A DNA stretch of 64,000 bases. Origin: Nostoc sp. FACHB-152 (GTDB lineage Bacteria > Cyanobacteriota > Cyanobacteriia > Cyanobacteriales > Nostocaceae). The DNA lies in NCBI RefSeq assembly GCF_014697475.1, contig NZ_JACJRV010000019.1:33313-97312 (forward strand), in the 5' to 3' direction. Every line of letters begins with the position of its first letter. Position 1 is the first letter of the stretch. The notes under the pieces were generated by a model, which did not search any database, had not been told where the DNA came from, and saw nothing but the letters and a program-made list of their open reading frames with translations. Made by a program: the position numbers and the translations under genes. Below are positions 37,504 to 45,065 of this stretch, piece by piece.

Positions 37504-38352
37504 ATGGGTGACAGGCTGATTATGGAATTAAATCAAAATCTCAAACATACTGAGACATTGGTGGCGTTGCAAGAATTAATTGATGTGGTGGCAAAGTTAA
37601 GATCGCCTGATGGTGGTTGTCCTTGGGATTTGGTACAAACTCCCCAAACGCTGACACCCTACGTCATTGAAGAAGCTTATGAAGTTGTAGACGCGATTAA
37701 AAGTGGTGATCAAAAAGCGATCGCCGAAGAACTAGGTGATCTACTATTACAAGTGGTGCTACAAGCCCAAATCGCTAGTGAATCGGGTCAATTCAGCCTC
37801 AAAGAAATCACTCAAGGCATTTCGCAAAAGTTAATTCGCCGTCATCCCCATGTGTTTGGTGATGTGTCAGTGCAGAATGTCGATGAGGTGCGGCAAAACT
37901 GGGAACAAATCAAAGCCGCCGAAAAAGGTGAACCATCCCCAGAAAATCAGCAACTTAGTGCCAAACTCAGCCGCTACGGGCGTACCCTTCCACCATTGAT
38001 GGCAGCAATGAAAATTTCTCACAAAGCTGCGGCGGTAGGTTTTGAATGGGAAAATATTGATGGCGTGTGGGCAAAGTTTCACGAAGAATTGGCAGAATTT
38101 CAAACAGCTTTAGCCGAAGAAACCCCAGAACGCCAAGAAGCAGAATTAGGCGATTTACTATTTGCCCTTCTGCAACTTGCCCGTTGGTATCATCTTGACC
38201 CTAGTGCGGCTTTGCAAGGCACAAATCAGCGATTTGTACAACGGTTACAAAAAATGGAGGCAGTAGTTGACCGCCCCCTTTCTGATTACAGTTTGGATGA
38301 GTTGGAGACACTCTGGCAACAGGCAAAAGCCCAACTTGCCCAAGAGCCTTGA
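37504..38352 (+). CDS. mazG: Nucleoside triphosphate pyrophosphohydrolase MazG
   Basis: 282 residues; the ATG at 37522 (MELNQNLKHTETL) is an alternative start with AGG upstream. The first MazG domain carries SPDGGCPWDLVQTPQTLTPY, the metal ligands in EEAYEVVDAI and EELGDLLLQVV, and the following HPHVFGD. A second, shorter MazG repeat has FHEELAEFQTALAEE and EAELGDLLFALLQLARW, so this is the two-domain bacterial form. It hydrolyses non-canonical or excess NTPs to NMP and pyrophosphate in the cytoplasm and in some bacteria lowers ppGpp. It stands as a single gene. Confidence 0.95.
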   Translation: MGDRLIMELNQNLKHTETLVALQELIDVVAKLRSPDGGCPWDLVQTPQTLTPYVIEEAYEVVDAIKSGDQKAIAEELGDLLLQVVLQAQIASESGQFSLKEITQGISQKLIRRHPHVFGDVSVQNVDEVRQNWEQIKAAEKGEPSPENQQLSAKLSRYGRTLPPLMAAMKISHKAAAVGFEWENIDGVWAKFHEELAEFQTALAEETPERQEAELGDLLFALLQLARWYHLDPSAALQGTNQRFVQRLQKMEAVVDRPLSDYSLDELETLWQQAKAQLAQEP

Positions 38353-38801
38353 TACATCCCAGTTTACAATTTGATAGTAACAGTCTTAACTTCGGTATAT
38401 TTCTGCAACGTATATTTGCTGAATTAGCACCTAAACATCAAATGCGATCGCTTTTAGAAATAGCGATCGCATAATAATACTTAACTAATTAATTATTAAA
38501 TAACAAATTAATCCCATCAAAATACTTGAGCAACATAGTGAAAAGTACGTAATTTGTCACCATGAGAATACCGATGACGACTATGTGTGGTGTTTTAATC
38601 AGTGTCAATTTCATAAATTCAGTAATTAGGGTAAAAAAGTGAGTATAAGTTTTACTCACAAATGGCACTTGAATACCCCATAATTTGTATCTTCGCTATC
38701 CAGTCACGAAATCAGTTGAAATACTGAAAAAATTTTTTTCTGATTAATTAATTCAGGTAATTTACTGGTGAACAAGCCGTTGAAAAACCATAGCAGGGGC
38801 A

Positions 38802-38836
38802 GGCAATAGGCAATAGGTAATAGGCAATAGGCAATA
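38802..38836. repeat. Heptamer tandem repeat (GGCAATA)n
   Basis: Five units: four GGCAATA and one GGTAATA, followed by GGTGA. It lies in the gap 38353-39011, which also has two HIP1 sites near 38443 and 38464 and no gene. Confidence 0.85.
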
Positions 38837-38937
38837 GGTGAGATCAGTATGTGTGAATGTTGGGTTCCGTTCCTCCACCCAACCTACACTAGTCTATTAA
38901 CTTCCCCTACACCCCACACCCCATAACGCCATTCCGC

Positions 38938-38975
38938 TCAAGTCGGGAGACCCGCCCACGCGGCTGGCTCCCCTA
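38938..38975. repeat. GC-rich palindromic repeat fragment
   Basis: GCTCAAGTCGGGAGACCCGC followed by CCACGCGGCTGGCTCCC has the GGGAGACCC hairpin also found, with variations, at 7074-7127, 10042-10173 and 43294-43426. Confidence 0.5.
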
Positions 38976-39011
38976 CACCCGCCCCAACGGGGGTTAGTCA
39001 CCTATTACCTA

Positions 39012-39866
39012 TCACTCAGTAAACAAAGGTCTGGCTTGTTGGTTTGAAGATAATTTTGCTTCTAAAGTTGTCCAATCTTCTTGGGCAATTAAATTAATAA
39101 ATTCATCAAGATTGTGGCGATATTGTTGCAATGAACCCAACAAAGCTTGACGATTATACTGTGCCATCATCACCCCCAACTCAGGATTTCCGCCACCGAC
39201 ACGGCTGGTATCTCGAAAACCAGAACTAGCTAAATTTTGCGCTAATTTTAAAACTTCGGGGTCAGTTTCACCCATACAAGCAGTAATTAATGAAGCACTC
39301 ACCATGACAGGTAAATGAGAAATCCAACTCACAGCCCGGTCGTGTTGTTCTGGTTGACAATAGTAAATTTTAGCCCCAAGCGATCGCACAATCTCTTCTA
39401 AAATGGCGATCGCATCTTTGGGCGTTGTCGCATCTGGTGTCAGTACATAAGGTCTATCAACAAATAAATTCTTTTGCGCCGCTTCTATCCCGCTATCTGT
39501 GGTTCCCGCCATTGGATGACCGCCCACAAACCTTGACCACAGAGGAGAAATTGCCTTGACTATCGGTGCTTTCACTGAACCAACATCAGTAATAATCGTA
39601 GCAGCAGAAAGATGTGCAATTAACTGTTCAACTTGGGGAACAATAAGGGCGATAGGCGTACAAATAAAAATAACTTCTGCGGTTGCCAACAAACTCAGAT
39701 CAACGGAAGCCTCATCCACACTGCCAAGGGCTATTGCTGTTTGACAGGTAGATTCCCGGCGACTCACTCCCAAGACATGATAACCTTGCGATCGCAAATC
39801 ATAACCCAAAGAACCGCCGATCAATCCCAAACCTAAAATACCAATATTCATAATTGATTTTGACAT
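39012..39866 (-). CDS. tyrA: Arogenate/prephenate dehydrogenase TyrA
   Basis: 284 residues; Met6 (MNIGILGLGLIGGSLGYDL) is the likely start. The Rossmann motif GLGLIGGS binds NADP, GGHPMAGTTDSGIEAA holds the conserved active-site His and substrate-binding residues, and the helical C-terminal half (HDRAVSWISHLPVMVSASLI, SGFRDTSRVGGGNPELG) makes the dimer. In cyanobacteria this enzyme usually oxidises L-arogenate with NADP to give tyrosine. No ACT domain follows, as expected for the cyanobacterial form. A single gene on the minus strand, divergent from the pentapeptide gene. Confidence 0.93.
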   Translation of the reverse strand: MSKSIMNIGILGLGLIGGSLGYDLRSQGYHVLGVSRRESTCQTAIALGSVDEASVDLSLLATAEVIFICTPIALIVPQVEQLIAHLSAATIITDVGSVKAPIVKAISPLWSRFVGGHPMAGTTDSGIEAAQKNLFVDRPYVLTPDATTPKDAIAILEEIVRSLGAKIYYCQPEQHDRAVSWISHLPVMVSASLITACMGETDPEVLKLAQNLASSGFRDTSRVGGGNPELGVMMAQYNRQALLGSLQQYRHNLDEFINLIAQEDWTTLEAKLSSNQQARPLFTE

Positions 39867-39881
39867 TATATTTTTATGTAC

Positions 39882-40010
39882 ATTTTAGGGGCTAGAAGTT
39901 AGAGGCTAAAAGTTAGGGGCTAGAGGCTAGAGGTTAGAGATTAGTTTAAGACTAATCCCTAGACCCTAGACCCTAGCCCCTAGACCCTACTCCCTACTCC
40001 CTACTCCCTT
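39882..40010. repeat. Heptamer arrays forming a long imperfect hairpin
   Basis: The right half has CCCTAGA/CCCTAGC/CCCTACT units in tandem (39957-40010, 7.7 units). The left half (39882-39945) has complementary GCTAGAG/GTTAGAG-like units. The centre is a perfect ATTAGT TTAAG ACTAAT. The whole lies between tyrA and the pentapeptide gene, so the promoter of one of them overlaps it or is very close. Confidence 0.75.
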
Positions 40011-40031
40011 AATTCTGTATGGGTAGCATCT

Positions 40032-41597
40032 ATGATGACTGTAGAGGAATTACTTGAACAATACGCAGCAGGGGTTACAAATTTTAGCGGTATCGAACTT
40101 TGCGAAGCGAACCTAAGTGGAGCCAAACTAGTTGGCATCAATTTGAGCCAAGCTAATTTGAGTGTGGTAAATCTTAGTGGAGCGAATCTTAGTGAAGCCA
40201 ATTTGAGCCATGCGACATTGAATGTCGCTCGACTGAGTGGTGTGAACTTTGTAGATGCAAACTTGAATTATGCCAACCTGAATGTTGCAAACTTGATTCG
40301 TGCCGACCTCAGCCGCGCTCAACTGCGGGGTGCATCACTAGTACGTACCGAGCTAATTCGGGCTGAACTGAGCCGTGCTGACTTGTTTGAAGCTAACTTG
40401 AACTGTGCTGATTTACGCGAAGCTACACTGCGAAAAGCCAATCTTCGTCGCGCTAATTTGAGCCAAGCAATCTTAAAAGGTAGTTCTTTTGCCGGTGCAA
40501 ACTTAGAAATGGCCAACTTAAACGCCTCTGACTTGCATCGTAGTGACCTCAGTGGTGCCAACTTACGGGAAGCTGACTTCAAACAGGCAAATCTGGCCCA
40601 GGCTAATCTCAGTGGTGCTGATTTGAGTGGGGCTAATCTTCGTTGGGCTGATTTAAGTGGCGCAAATCTCCGTTGGGCTGATTTAAGTGGCGCAAAATTA
40701 AGTGGTGCTAACTTGACAGGGGCAAACTTGAGCAATGCTAATTTAACGAATACAAGTTTTGTCCATGCTAATTTAACTCAAGCATCATTAATTAAAGCTG
40801 AATGGATTGGTGCTGATTTAACAGGCGCAACCTTAACTGGAGCAAAACTGCATTCTGCCTCACGGTTTGGGCTAAAAACGGAAGGCATGATTTGTGAATG
40901 GGTTGATCTTAGTCCAAAAGGCGATCGCTCGATCATTCAAAAATTTGAAGCCGACGACCCACGGGACTTTTTTAACGAAACGCCACCCACCATTCGCATT
41001 ATTGTCGATGCCGCCTTAGAACCAGAAGCCAACTTTGCCCTAGCTGGGGCTTATTTCCACATTGCTCAAGAATATCGCATCCTCAAGCAACCCCCCAGCA
41101 TGGAAATTGGCCGTCGTCGGACTGTGTTTACATTCCGCGTAGATAGCGACGAAGCTTTATTGCCCACAGCTTGTATTGCCATTCTGCCCTTTAAAGATGC
41201 CACCAGTACGCAAAAAAGTATTTATCAAGTGGTAGAGTTGCTGAATCAAGAAAATGTACCCGACTTAGGAATAAAAATACCACCACGGGTGAAGCAATTG
41301 ACCACGCTCATCGAGCAAGCTATTAGTCAGGCTCAGACGATTCGGCAAATGAAAAAAAATCTAGAGTTAGCAGCAAAATTAAATTTCTTTAGAGCGCCTA
41401 CCCAAACAATCTTAACTAATTCCAGCGCCCAGACGTTGGCTGTATACAATAACCCAAACTTTGGCAAGAAATTTATTAATAGCTCGCAACTTGATGCTGC
41501 ATTTTTAGCCGATAAATCAGATGATGCCACAATTGCACCACTTTCGTTAAATATAGTTGTAGATTTTCTCAAAAGCTTTCATTATATCAGTGAATAA
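40032..41597 (+). CDS. Pentapeptide-repeat protein with conserved C-terminal domain
   Basis: 521 residues. MMTVEELLEQYAAGVTNFSG leads into about 50 A(N/D)LxX pentapeptides (residues about 20-280; ANLSGAKLVGINLSQANLSV, ADLSGANLRWADLSGANLRW), which fold as a right-handed quadrilateral beta-helix. Residues about 285-521 form a separate alpha/beta domain (MICEWVDLSPKGDRSIIQKF, IEQAISQAQTIRQMKKNLEL). The protein has no signal peptide. This architecture is common in cyanobacteria; its function is not established. It precedes a DUF1517 gene by 43 bases and a probable lipoprotein gene by some 700 bases, perhaps one operon. Confidence 0.9.
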   Translation: MMTVEELLEQYAAGVTNFSGIELCEANLSGAKLVGINLSQANLSVVNLSGANLSEANLSHATLNVARLSGVNFVDANLNYANLNVANLIRADLSRAQLRGASLVRTELIRAELSRADLFEANLNCADLREATLRKANLRRANLSQAILKGSSFAGANLEMANLNASDLHRSDLSGANLREADFKQANLAQANLSGADLSGANLRWADLSGANLRWADLSGAKLSGANLTGANLSNANLTNTSFVHANLTQASLIKAEWIGADLTGATLTGAKLHSASRFGLKTEGMICEWVDLSPKGDRSIIQKFEADDPRDFFNETPPTIRIIVDAALEPEANFALAGAYFHIAQEYRILKQPPSMEIGRRRTVFTFRVDSDEALLPTACIAILPFKDATSTQKSIYQVVELLNQENVPDLGIKIPPRVKQLTTLIEQAISQAQTIRQMKKNLELAAKLNFFRAPTQTILTNSSAQTLAVYNNPNFGKKFINSSQLDAAFLADKSDDATIAPLSLNIVVDFLKSFHYISE

Positions 41598-41640
41598 GAA
41601 AATCTCTATTTTGCCAGAAACGAATTTTTGGAGCTAGCAA

Positions 41641-42234
41641 ATGCGTGATACCTTTAACAGAATGGTTGGCCGGACTCGCTATGTAGTCTGTCGATTATTC
41701 ATCCACTTAGGCGGATCAGATGTTGCACCAATTTTAGGCGTATTAAATCGTGCTGCGAGAGAAGCGATCGATGCTGATGGCGATTTGCAAGTTTTAGGAG
41801 AAGTATTAGTAGACCTCAGCGAAACCCTGCTGCGATACGATGAATACTGGATGTCTGCTGCCAACGAAGGCGACGTGTTCTGGAGTGAAGGCGAGGCCGG
41901 CGATTATGTAAACGAATTATTTACTGACTCAGCCGAAAGATACGGTGCTGATATTGATTGGGACTCTCCCTCTGGCTTTGACCAACCCTTATCTGTTCCG
42001 GTAACACGCAACGTCGTCGTGATGATTACCGTAGCCTATATAGGCGAAGTGCCAGATTTAGAAACTGACCTAGCAAATATTGGCGCCTTGAAAGCAGCTT
42101 TCAGAGCCTTGATCAATTTGCACCAGAACAACAAACTTAAAGCTATCCAAGTGCATTTTTCGCCAGCACAGTTAGGCGATGAATTAACAAGCGATCAGCT
42201 ATTGCAATATTACCCAGAATTGATACCTTTGTAA
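41641..42234 (+). CDS. DUF1517 domain protein
   Basis: 197 residues without membrane segments. The C-terminal half has VPVTRNVVVMITVAYIGEVP and ALKAAFRALINLHQNNKLKA and ends with IQVHFSPAQLGDELTSDQLL...YYPELIPL. This is the DUF1517 signature (a beta strand, a helix, then the W/F-x-P...LT-ELL-YP-L ending). Cyanobacterial and plastid members are often membrane-linked, but this copy lacks the helices. It follows the pentapeptide gene closely and is probably cotranscribed with it. Confidence 0.82.
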   Translation: MRDTFNRMVGRTRYVVCRLFIHLGGSDVAPILGVLNRAAREAIDADGDLQVLGEVLVDLSETLLRYDEYWMSAANEGDVFWSEGEAGDYVNELFTDSAERYGADIDWDSPSGFDQPLSVPVTRNVVVMITVAYIGEVPDLETDLANIGALKAAFRALINLHQNNKLKAIQVHFSPAQLGDELTSDQLLQYYPELIPL

Positions 42235-42302
42235 CTTGTTGGGTTGTCCGCACACCAACCACTTTAAGAAGTTGTTAAGCTCGGAGATAAGACAATACTG
42301 CA

Positions 42303-43184
42303 ATGATCATGACCATATTACGTAAATTTACAGTTGTTGTTTTAGCCTTGAGTTTGTGTATAACAACTGTTGCTTGCGGGGGTGGAGAACAAACTACTCC
42401 CACAGGACGCAATGTTAGCCAAACTTCTACTGCCACCAAATTGAGTGATGGGCAGTATCCAGTACAACAAGCAACCTATGACGATAGTACTGGGGAATAT
42501 ACGCTGTTTTTACTGAACAGTACACCCCCAACCTTTACAAGCGAAAATGTACAAATGGCACGGCTGACCGATGAAGAAGTCAAAGAAGGTAAGAAGTCTT
42601 ACCTAAAGGTTGAAAACGGACAGCCAGCGTTGTATCTCACAGAAGACTTTAAAATCGAGTACGTCCACAACGTTACCCAAAATCAAACTAATCCCCAAAC
42701 AGGACAGCAAGAAACAGTTGTCGTGCGGCGAGAAAATAGCTTTTGGTCGCCCTTTGCCGGTTCTTTAGCTGGTAGTCTAGCGGGCCAGGCAATTGGTAGT
42801 ATGTTATTTAGACCCCAATATTATGTACCACCTGTTTATCAACCAGGCGGAGTGCTAACTGGTTTTGGTGGTTATGGTTCTAGCTATGACCAAGCTGTTG
42901 ATCGCTACCGTAGCCGTTATAATGCACCACCCGCAGCTGTCAGAAATCGTACAGCTTTCCGCACCACAGGCAATATTAGAAGAACATATCCTAGTGGTTC
43001 TAGTGTCCGCACCACTACTCCTCGTAGAACTACAGTGAACCGTCCTAGCGGTTCTGGTTTTGGTGGTAGTGAACTTAGACCATCTGGCAGATCTAGCACT
43101 ACTAGACGCAGTTCAGGTAGTAGTTTTGGTAGTGGCGGTCGCAGTCCCAGCCGTAGCGGTGGTTTCGGCAGCAGACGACGTTAA
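42303..43184 (+). CDS. Probable lipoprotein with Gly/Ser/Arg-rich tail
   Basis: 293 residues. Residues 1-25 form a lipoprotein signal (LALSLCITTVAC followed by GGGE; Cys at about 25 is the lipidation site). The middle part carries LSDGQYPVQQATYDDSTGEY and FWSPFAGSLAGSLAGQAIGS, the latter a Gly-zipper-like helix. From about residue 190 the chain is low-complexity, rich in Ser, Arg and Gly (SSVRTTTPRRTTVN, SGSSFGSGGRSPSRSGGFGS). It is likely attached to a membrane facing the periplasm. The family is unknown. It follows the DUF1517 gene by 68 bases. Confidence 0.78.
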   Translation: MIMTILRKFTVVVLALSLCITTVACGGGEQTTPTGRNVSQTSTATKLSDGQYPVQQATYDDSTGEYTLFLLNSTPPTFTSENVQMARLTDEEVKEGKKSYLKVENGQPALYLTEDFKIEYVHNVTQNQTNPQTGQQETVVVRRENSFWSPFAGSLAGSLAGQAIGSMLFRPQYYVPPVYQPGGVLTGFGGYGSSYDQAVDRYRSRYNAPPAAVRNRTAFRTTGNIRRTYPSGSSVRTTTPRRTTVNRPSGSGFGGSELRPSGRSSTTRRSSGSSFGSGGRSPSRSGGFGSRRR

Positions 43185-43266
43185 TTAGTTTGAATTTCAA
43201 GAATTTTCAATAATAATATGGGGGTATGAAATTGCCCCTATATTTTTTGCATTGCTGCCCAATACG

Positions 43267-43535
43267 GTTTGGTTAACTCAACGTGAGTTCGATGAACCTC
43301 TCCCCAACCCCTCTGTCTTGAAAAGTTTTGCGCCGGGAAACCCGGACGCGCAACGCCAGTTGCTTTATGCCGGGGAACCCGTCCAACGCACTGGCTCAAC
43401 TTTTCGCTCCGACGCGGAGAGGGGCTAAAACATTGTGATATTTCAACGAAAGATAAGGGTTTCAAAGCCTCTCCCCCACAGGGGGAGAGGTTTGGAGAGG
43501 GGTTTTTTAGCTCCGTCGAACTCACGTTAACTCAT
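43267..43535. mobile_element. MITE-like composite inverted-repeat element
   Basis: The left end TTAACTCAACGTGAGTTCGA and the right end GTCGAACTCACGTTAACTCA are near-perfect complements. Between them lie the palindromic repeat shared with 10042-10173 (here 43294-43426) and another C/G hairpin (CCTCTCCCCCACAGGGGGAG, 43470-43490). The right-end sequence CCGTCGAACTCACGTTAA also occurs at 25266-25283. No transposase is inside. Confidence 0.6.
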
Positions 43536-43547
43536 AGCTGTAGGTTG

Positions 43548-43949
43548 CTACGAATTGATTTTATCGTTCAAATAAGCCATTGCTGCTTGTGCATCAGCAA
43601 CAGTCAAGTCAGGCTGATAATCTTTTGCCAGCAAATATTTATATTCTGGATGTTCCGCAATCTGGGCTATCAGTGTTTGGGTATAGTTGAGTAGTTGAGA
43701 TAGTGTAGGTGTTTTGTCTTTTGACTGCTGCAAATCCTCACCTCGAAAGTGTTTCAAGAAACGAGAACTTGAATGAGGTAACACCGAATATCGCCAGCCT
43801 GCACCAACGGTATCTCCTAACAATGTACCATCTGGTAAATATTCGAGGCCGATTACCAAACCTTGGTTAGTTTGTTGACCTAAATTAAATTTTGGAGATA
43901 TCCATTCGCATAAAATACTAATTGTTGATTTGGCAGCTTTTTCCATCAA
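43548..43949 (-). CDS. Small unknown protein (133 aa)
   Basis: It starts MMEKAAKSTISILCEWISPK, followed by FNLGQQTNQGLVIGLEYLPD and GTLLGDTVGAGWRYSVLPHS. The C-terminal half is helical (LSQLLNYTQTLIAQIAEHPE, VADAQAAMAYLNDKINS). No signal peptide or membrane segment is seen. It sits between two repeat elements without a neighbour in the same direction. The family is not recognised. Confidence 0.55.
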   Translation of the reverse strand: MMEKAAKSTISILCEWISPKFNLGQQTNQGLVIGLEYLPDGTLLGDTVGAGWRYSVLPHSSSRFLKHFRGEDLQQSKDKTPTLSQLLNYTQTLIAQIAEHPEYKYLLAKDYQPDLTVADAQAAMAYLNDKINS

Positions 43950-44082
43950 ATTTTAATCAGAAATTTTCAATAATATTTTGAAAAATTAATTCAGTATGTT
44001 TAACTTTAGAATATAAAACTTTGGGTATGTAAAAAGCTTCCAAATTAAAGTTTCAGCGAGGATAATTAAGCCTGTTAAATAA

Positions 44083-44109
44083 AATATGTTAAGAAAGGTG
44101 AATTTAATT
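44083..44109. repeat. Dispersed repeat R2, short fragment D
   Basis: AATATGTTAAGAAAGGTGAA matches the core TATGTTAAGAAAGGT of copy A (26010-26143). It coincides with the point where the nifZ-like frame breaks off. Confidence 0.5.
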
Positions 44110-44310
44110 AAAATGCACTGCATAGATATAGGAATTTTGTAAAAATGTCCCAATACTTACGACGTAACCAATTTCTCCCTTTTTTGCTAGTGTTGCACCA
44201 ATGTCTTGACCGGGATATGTGCCATCGTTACGGATTAGCTTGCGAGTTCTAACTTTTGAGCCAATATCAAAGGCTGGTGGCAACTCTAGTTCTAATTCAT
44301 CTAATTGCAT
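44104..44310 (-). pseudogene. nifZ: Truncated NifZ-like protein
   Basis: 68 residues: MQLDELELELPPAFDIGSKV, then RTRKLIRNDGTYPGQDIGAT, KKGEIGYVVSIGTFLQNSYI and YAVHFN. The blocks RNDGTYPG, GYVxxIGTFLQ and IYxVHF are those of NifZ, a protein needed for maturation of the nitrogenase MoFe protein. The family continues past VHF by some tens of residues, but here the frame stops after one Asn where a fragment of repeat R2 begins. Upstream, the frame is open without a stop for about 45 further codons of unknown origin. No intact nif gene lies beside it. It is probably a relic. Confidence 0.7.
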
Positions 44311-44460
44311 AGGACTATACCATTTAGATTTTGATTTAGCAATGATCAGGTTGGTCTTGCGAGCGATCGCTATTTTTTCCTCAAGATTAAAGGCGACATT
44401 TGCATCTCGTAGTTTAGTCTCGTTAACTTTAAGGCTAGGTGTAAGGTTTTGATTAAGTCA

Positions 44461-44530
44461 GGAAGAAAGAAAATTTTAACTCTTAATTTTTCTTAACATA
44501 GTTTTGTTTTTTCCCACAGACTTACTTAAT
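44461..44530. repeat. Dispersed repeat R2, partial copy C
   Basis: TTTTTCTTAACATAGTTTTG and TTTTTTCCCACAGACTTACT match copy B (46541-46653) in the same orientation. It lies between the nifZ-like and nifB-like remnants. Confidence 0.65.
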
Positions 44531-44572
44531 ATCAAGTAGTTTTAATGACTATAGTGCATATAGCGGATTGAA

Positions 44573-44703
44573 AAACATCCTTGCTTAGCGAAGAAGCGCA
44601 CCACTACTACGCAAGGATGCACGTTGCAGTAGCACCAGCTTGCAATATTCAATGCAACTATTGCAACCGCAAATATGAATGTGCAAATGACAGCCGTCCT
44701 GGT
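44573..44703 (+). pseudogene. nifB: NifB N-terminal fragment
   Basis: KHPC followed, one base out of frame, by [20 protein letters not shown] and [19 protein letters not shown]. This is the N-terminal radical-SAM block of NifB with its CxxxCxxC iron-sulfur ligands. A one-base loss lies between HPC and SEE (44585-44586), there is no start codon, and everything after SRPG is missing. Intact NifB is about 450-500 residues and makes the NifB-co precursor of FeMo-co. Confidence 0.8.
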
Positions 44704-45028
44704 GGAACAATTGCTCAAAGCTGGCTTACAGACAATTGAAGCTTACGATGTAATTGAAAAGGTTGCTTTATTTACGCTGTGCTGGACACTACAATTTGTA
44801 AAAGAAATTAACCAAGATAAATGCATTGGCTGTGGTAGATGCTTTAAGGCTTGTGGTCGAATGCAAGCATTAAATGAAGATGGTGAGTTTGTAGAAGATG
44901 AGGAGAATGAAGAAATCGAGCGTAAAGTTATGTCTATCATTCATCCTGAATATTGTATTGGCTGTCAAGCTTGCGCTAGAACTTGTCCGAAAAATTGTTA
45001 CACTCATAGTCCACTCGAACAAAATTAA
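44675..45028 (+). pseudogene. Chimeric frame: possible NifX/NifB tail joined to FdxB-like 2[4Fe-4S] ferredoxin
   Basis: 117 codons. The first ten overlap the NifB fragment in another frame. [20 protein letters not shown] looks like the C-terminal end of a NifB or NifX-type cofactor-binding domain. From about residue 45 it reads [40 protein letters not shown] and [20 protein letters not shown], the nif-specific ferredoxin III (FdxB) with two C-x2-C-x2-C-x3-C clusters. FdxB normally begins with its own short N-terminus and has four to five more residues after CGR. All eight Cys are kept, so a folded ferredoxin could still be made, but the frame looks like a product of deletions. Confidence 0.65.
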
Positions 45029-45065
45029 GCTAATTTTATTTAGCAGCTTGACAAGCACAAAAGGT

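Noticed and set aside
33796..40010. Tandem short repeats that could suggest a CRISPR array
   Set aside because: Units are seven bases, contiguous, without spacers of 30 or more bases; they are heptamer repeats. No cas gene is present.
40128..40735. Minus-strand frames antisense to the pentapeptide gene
   Set aside because: The periodic coding sequence of pentapeptides leaves antisense frames open; the products are simple repeats.
43238..43525. Minus-strand frame of 95 codons
   Set aside because: It lies wholly inside the MITE-like element, so its sequence is repeat DNA.
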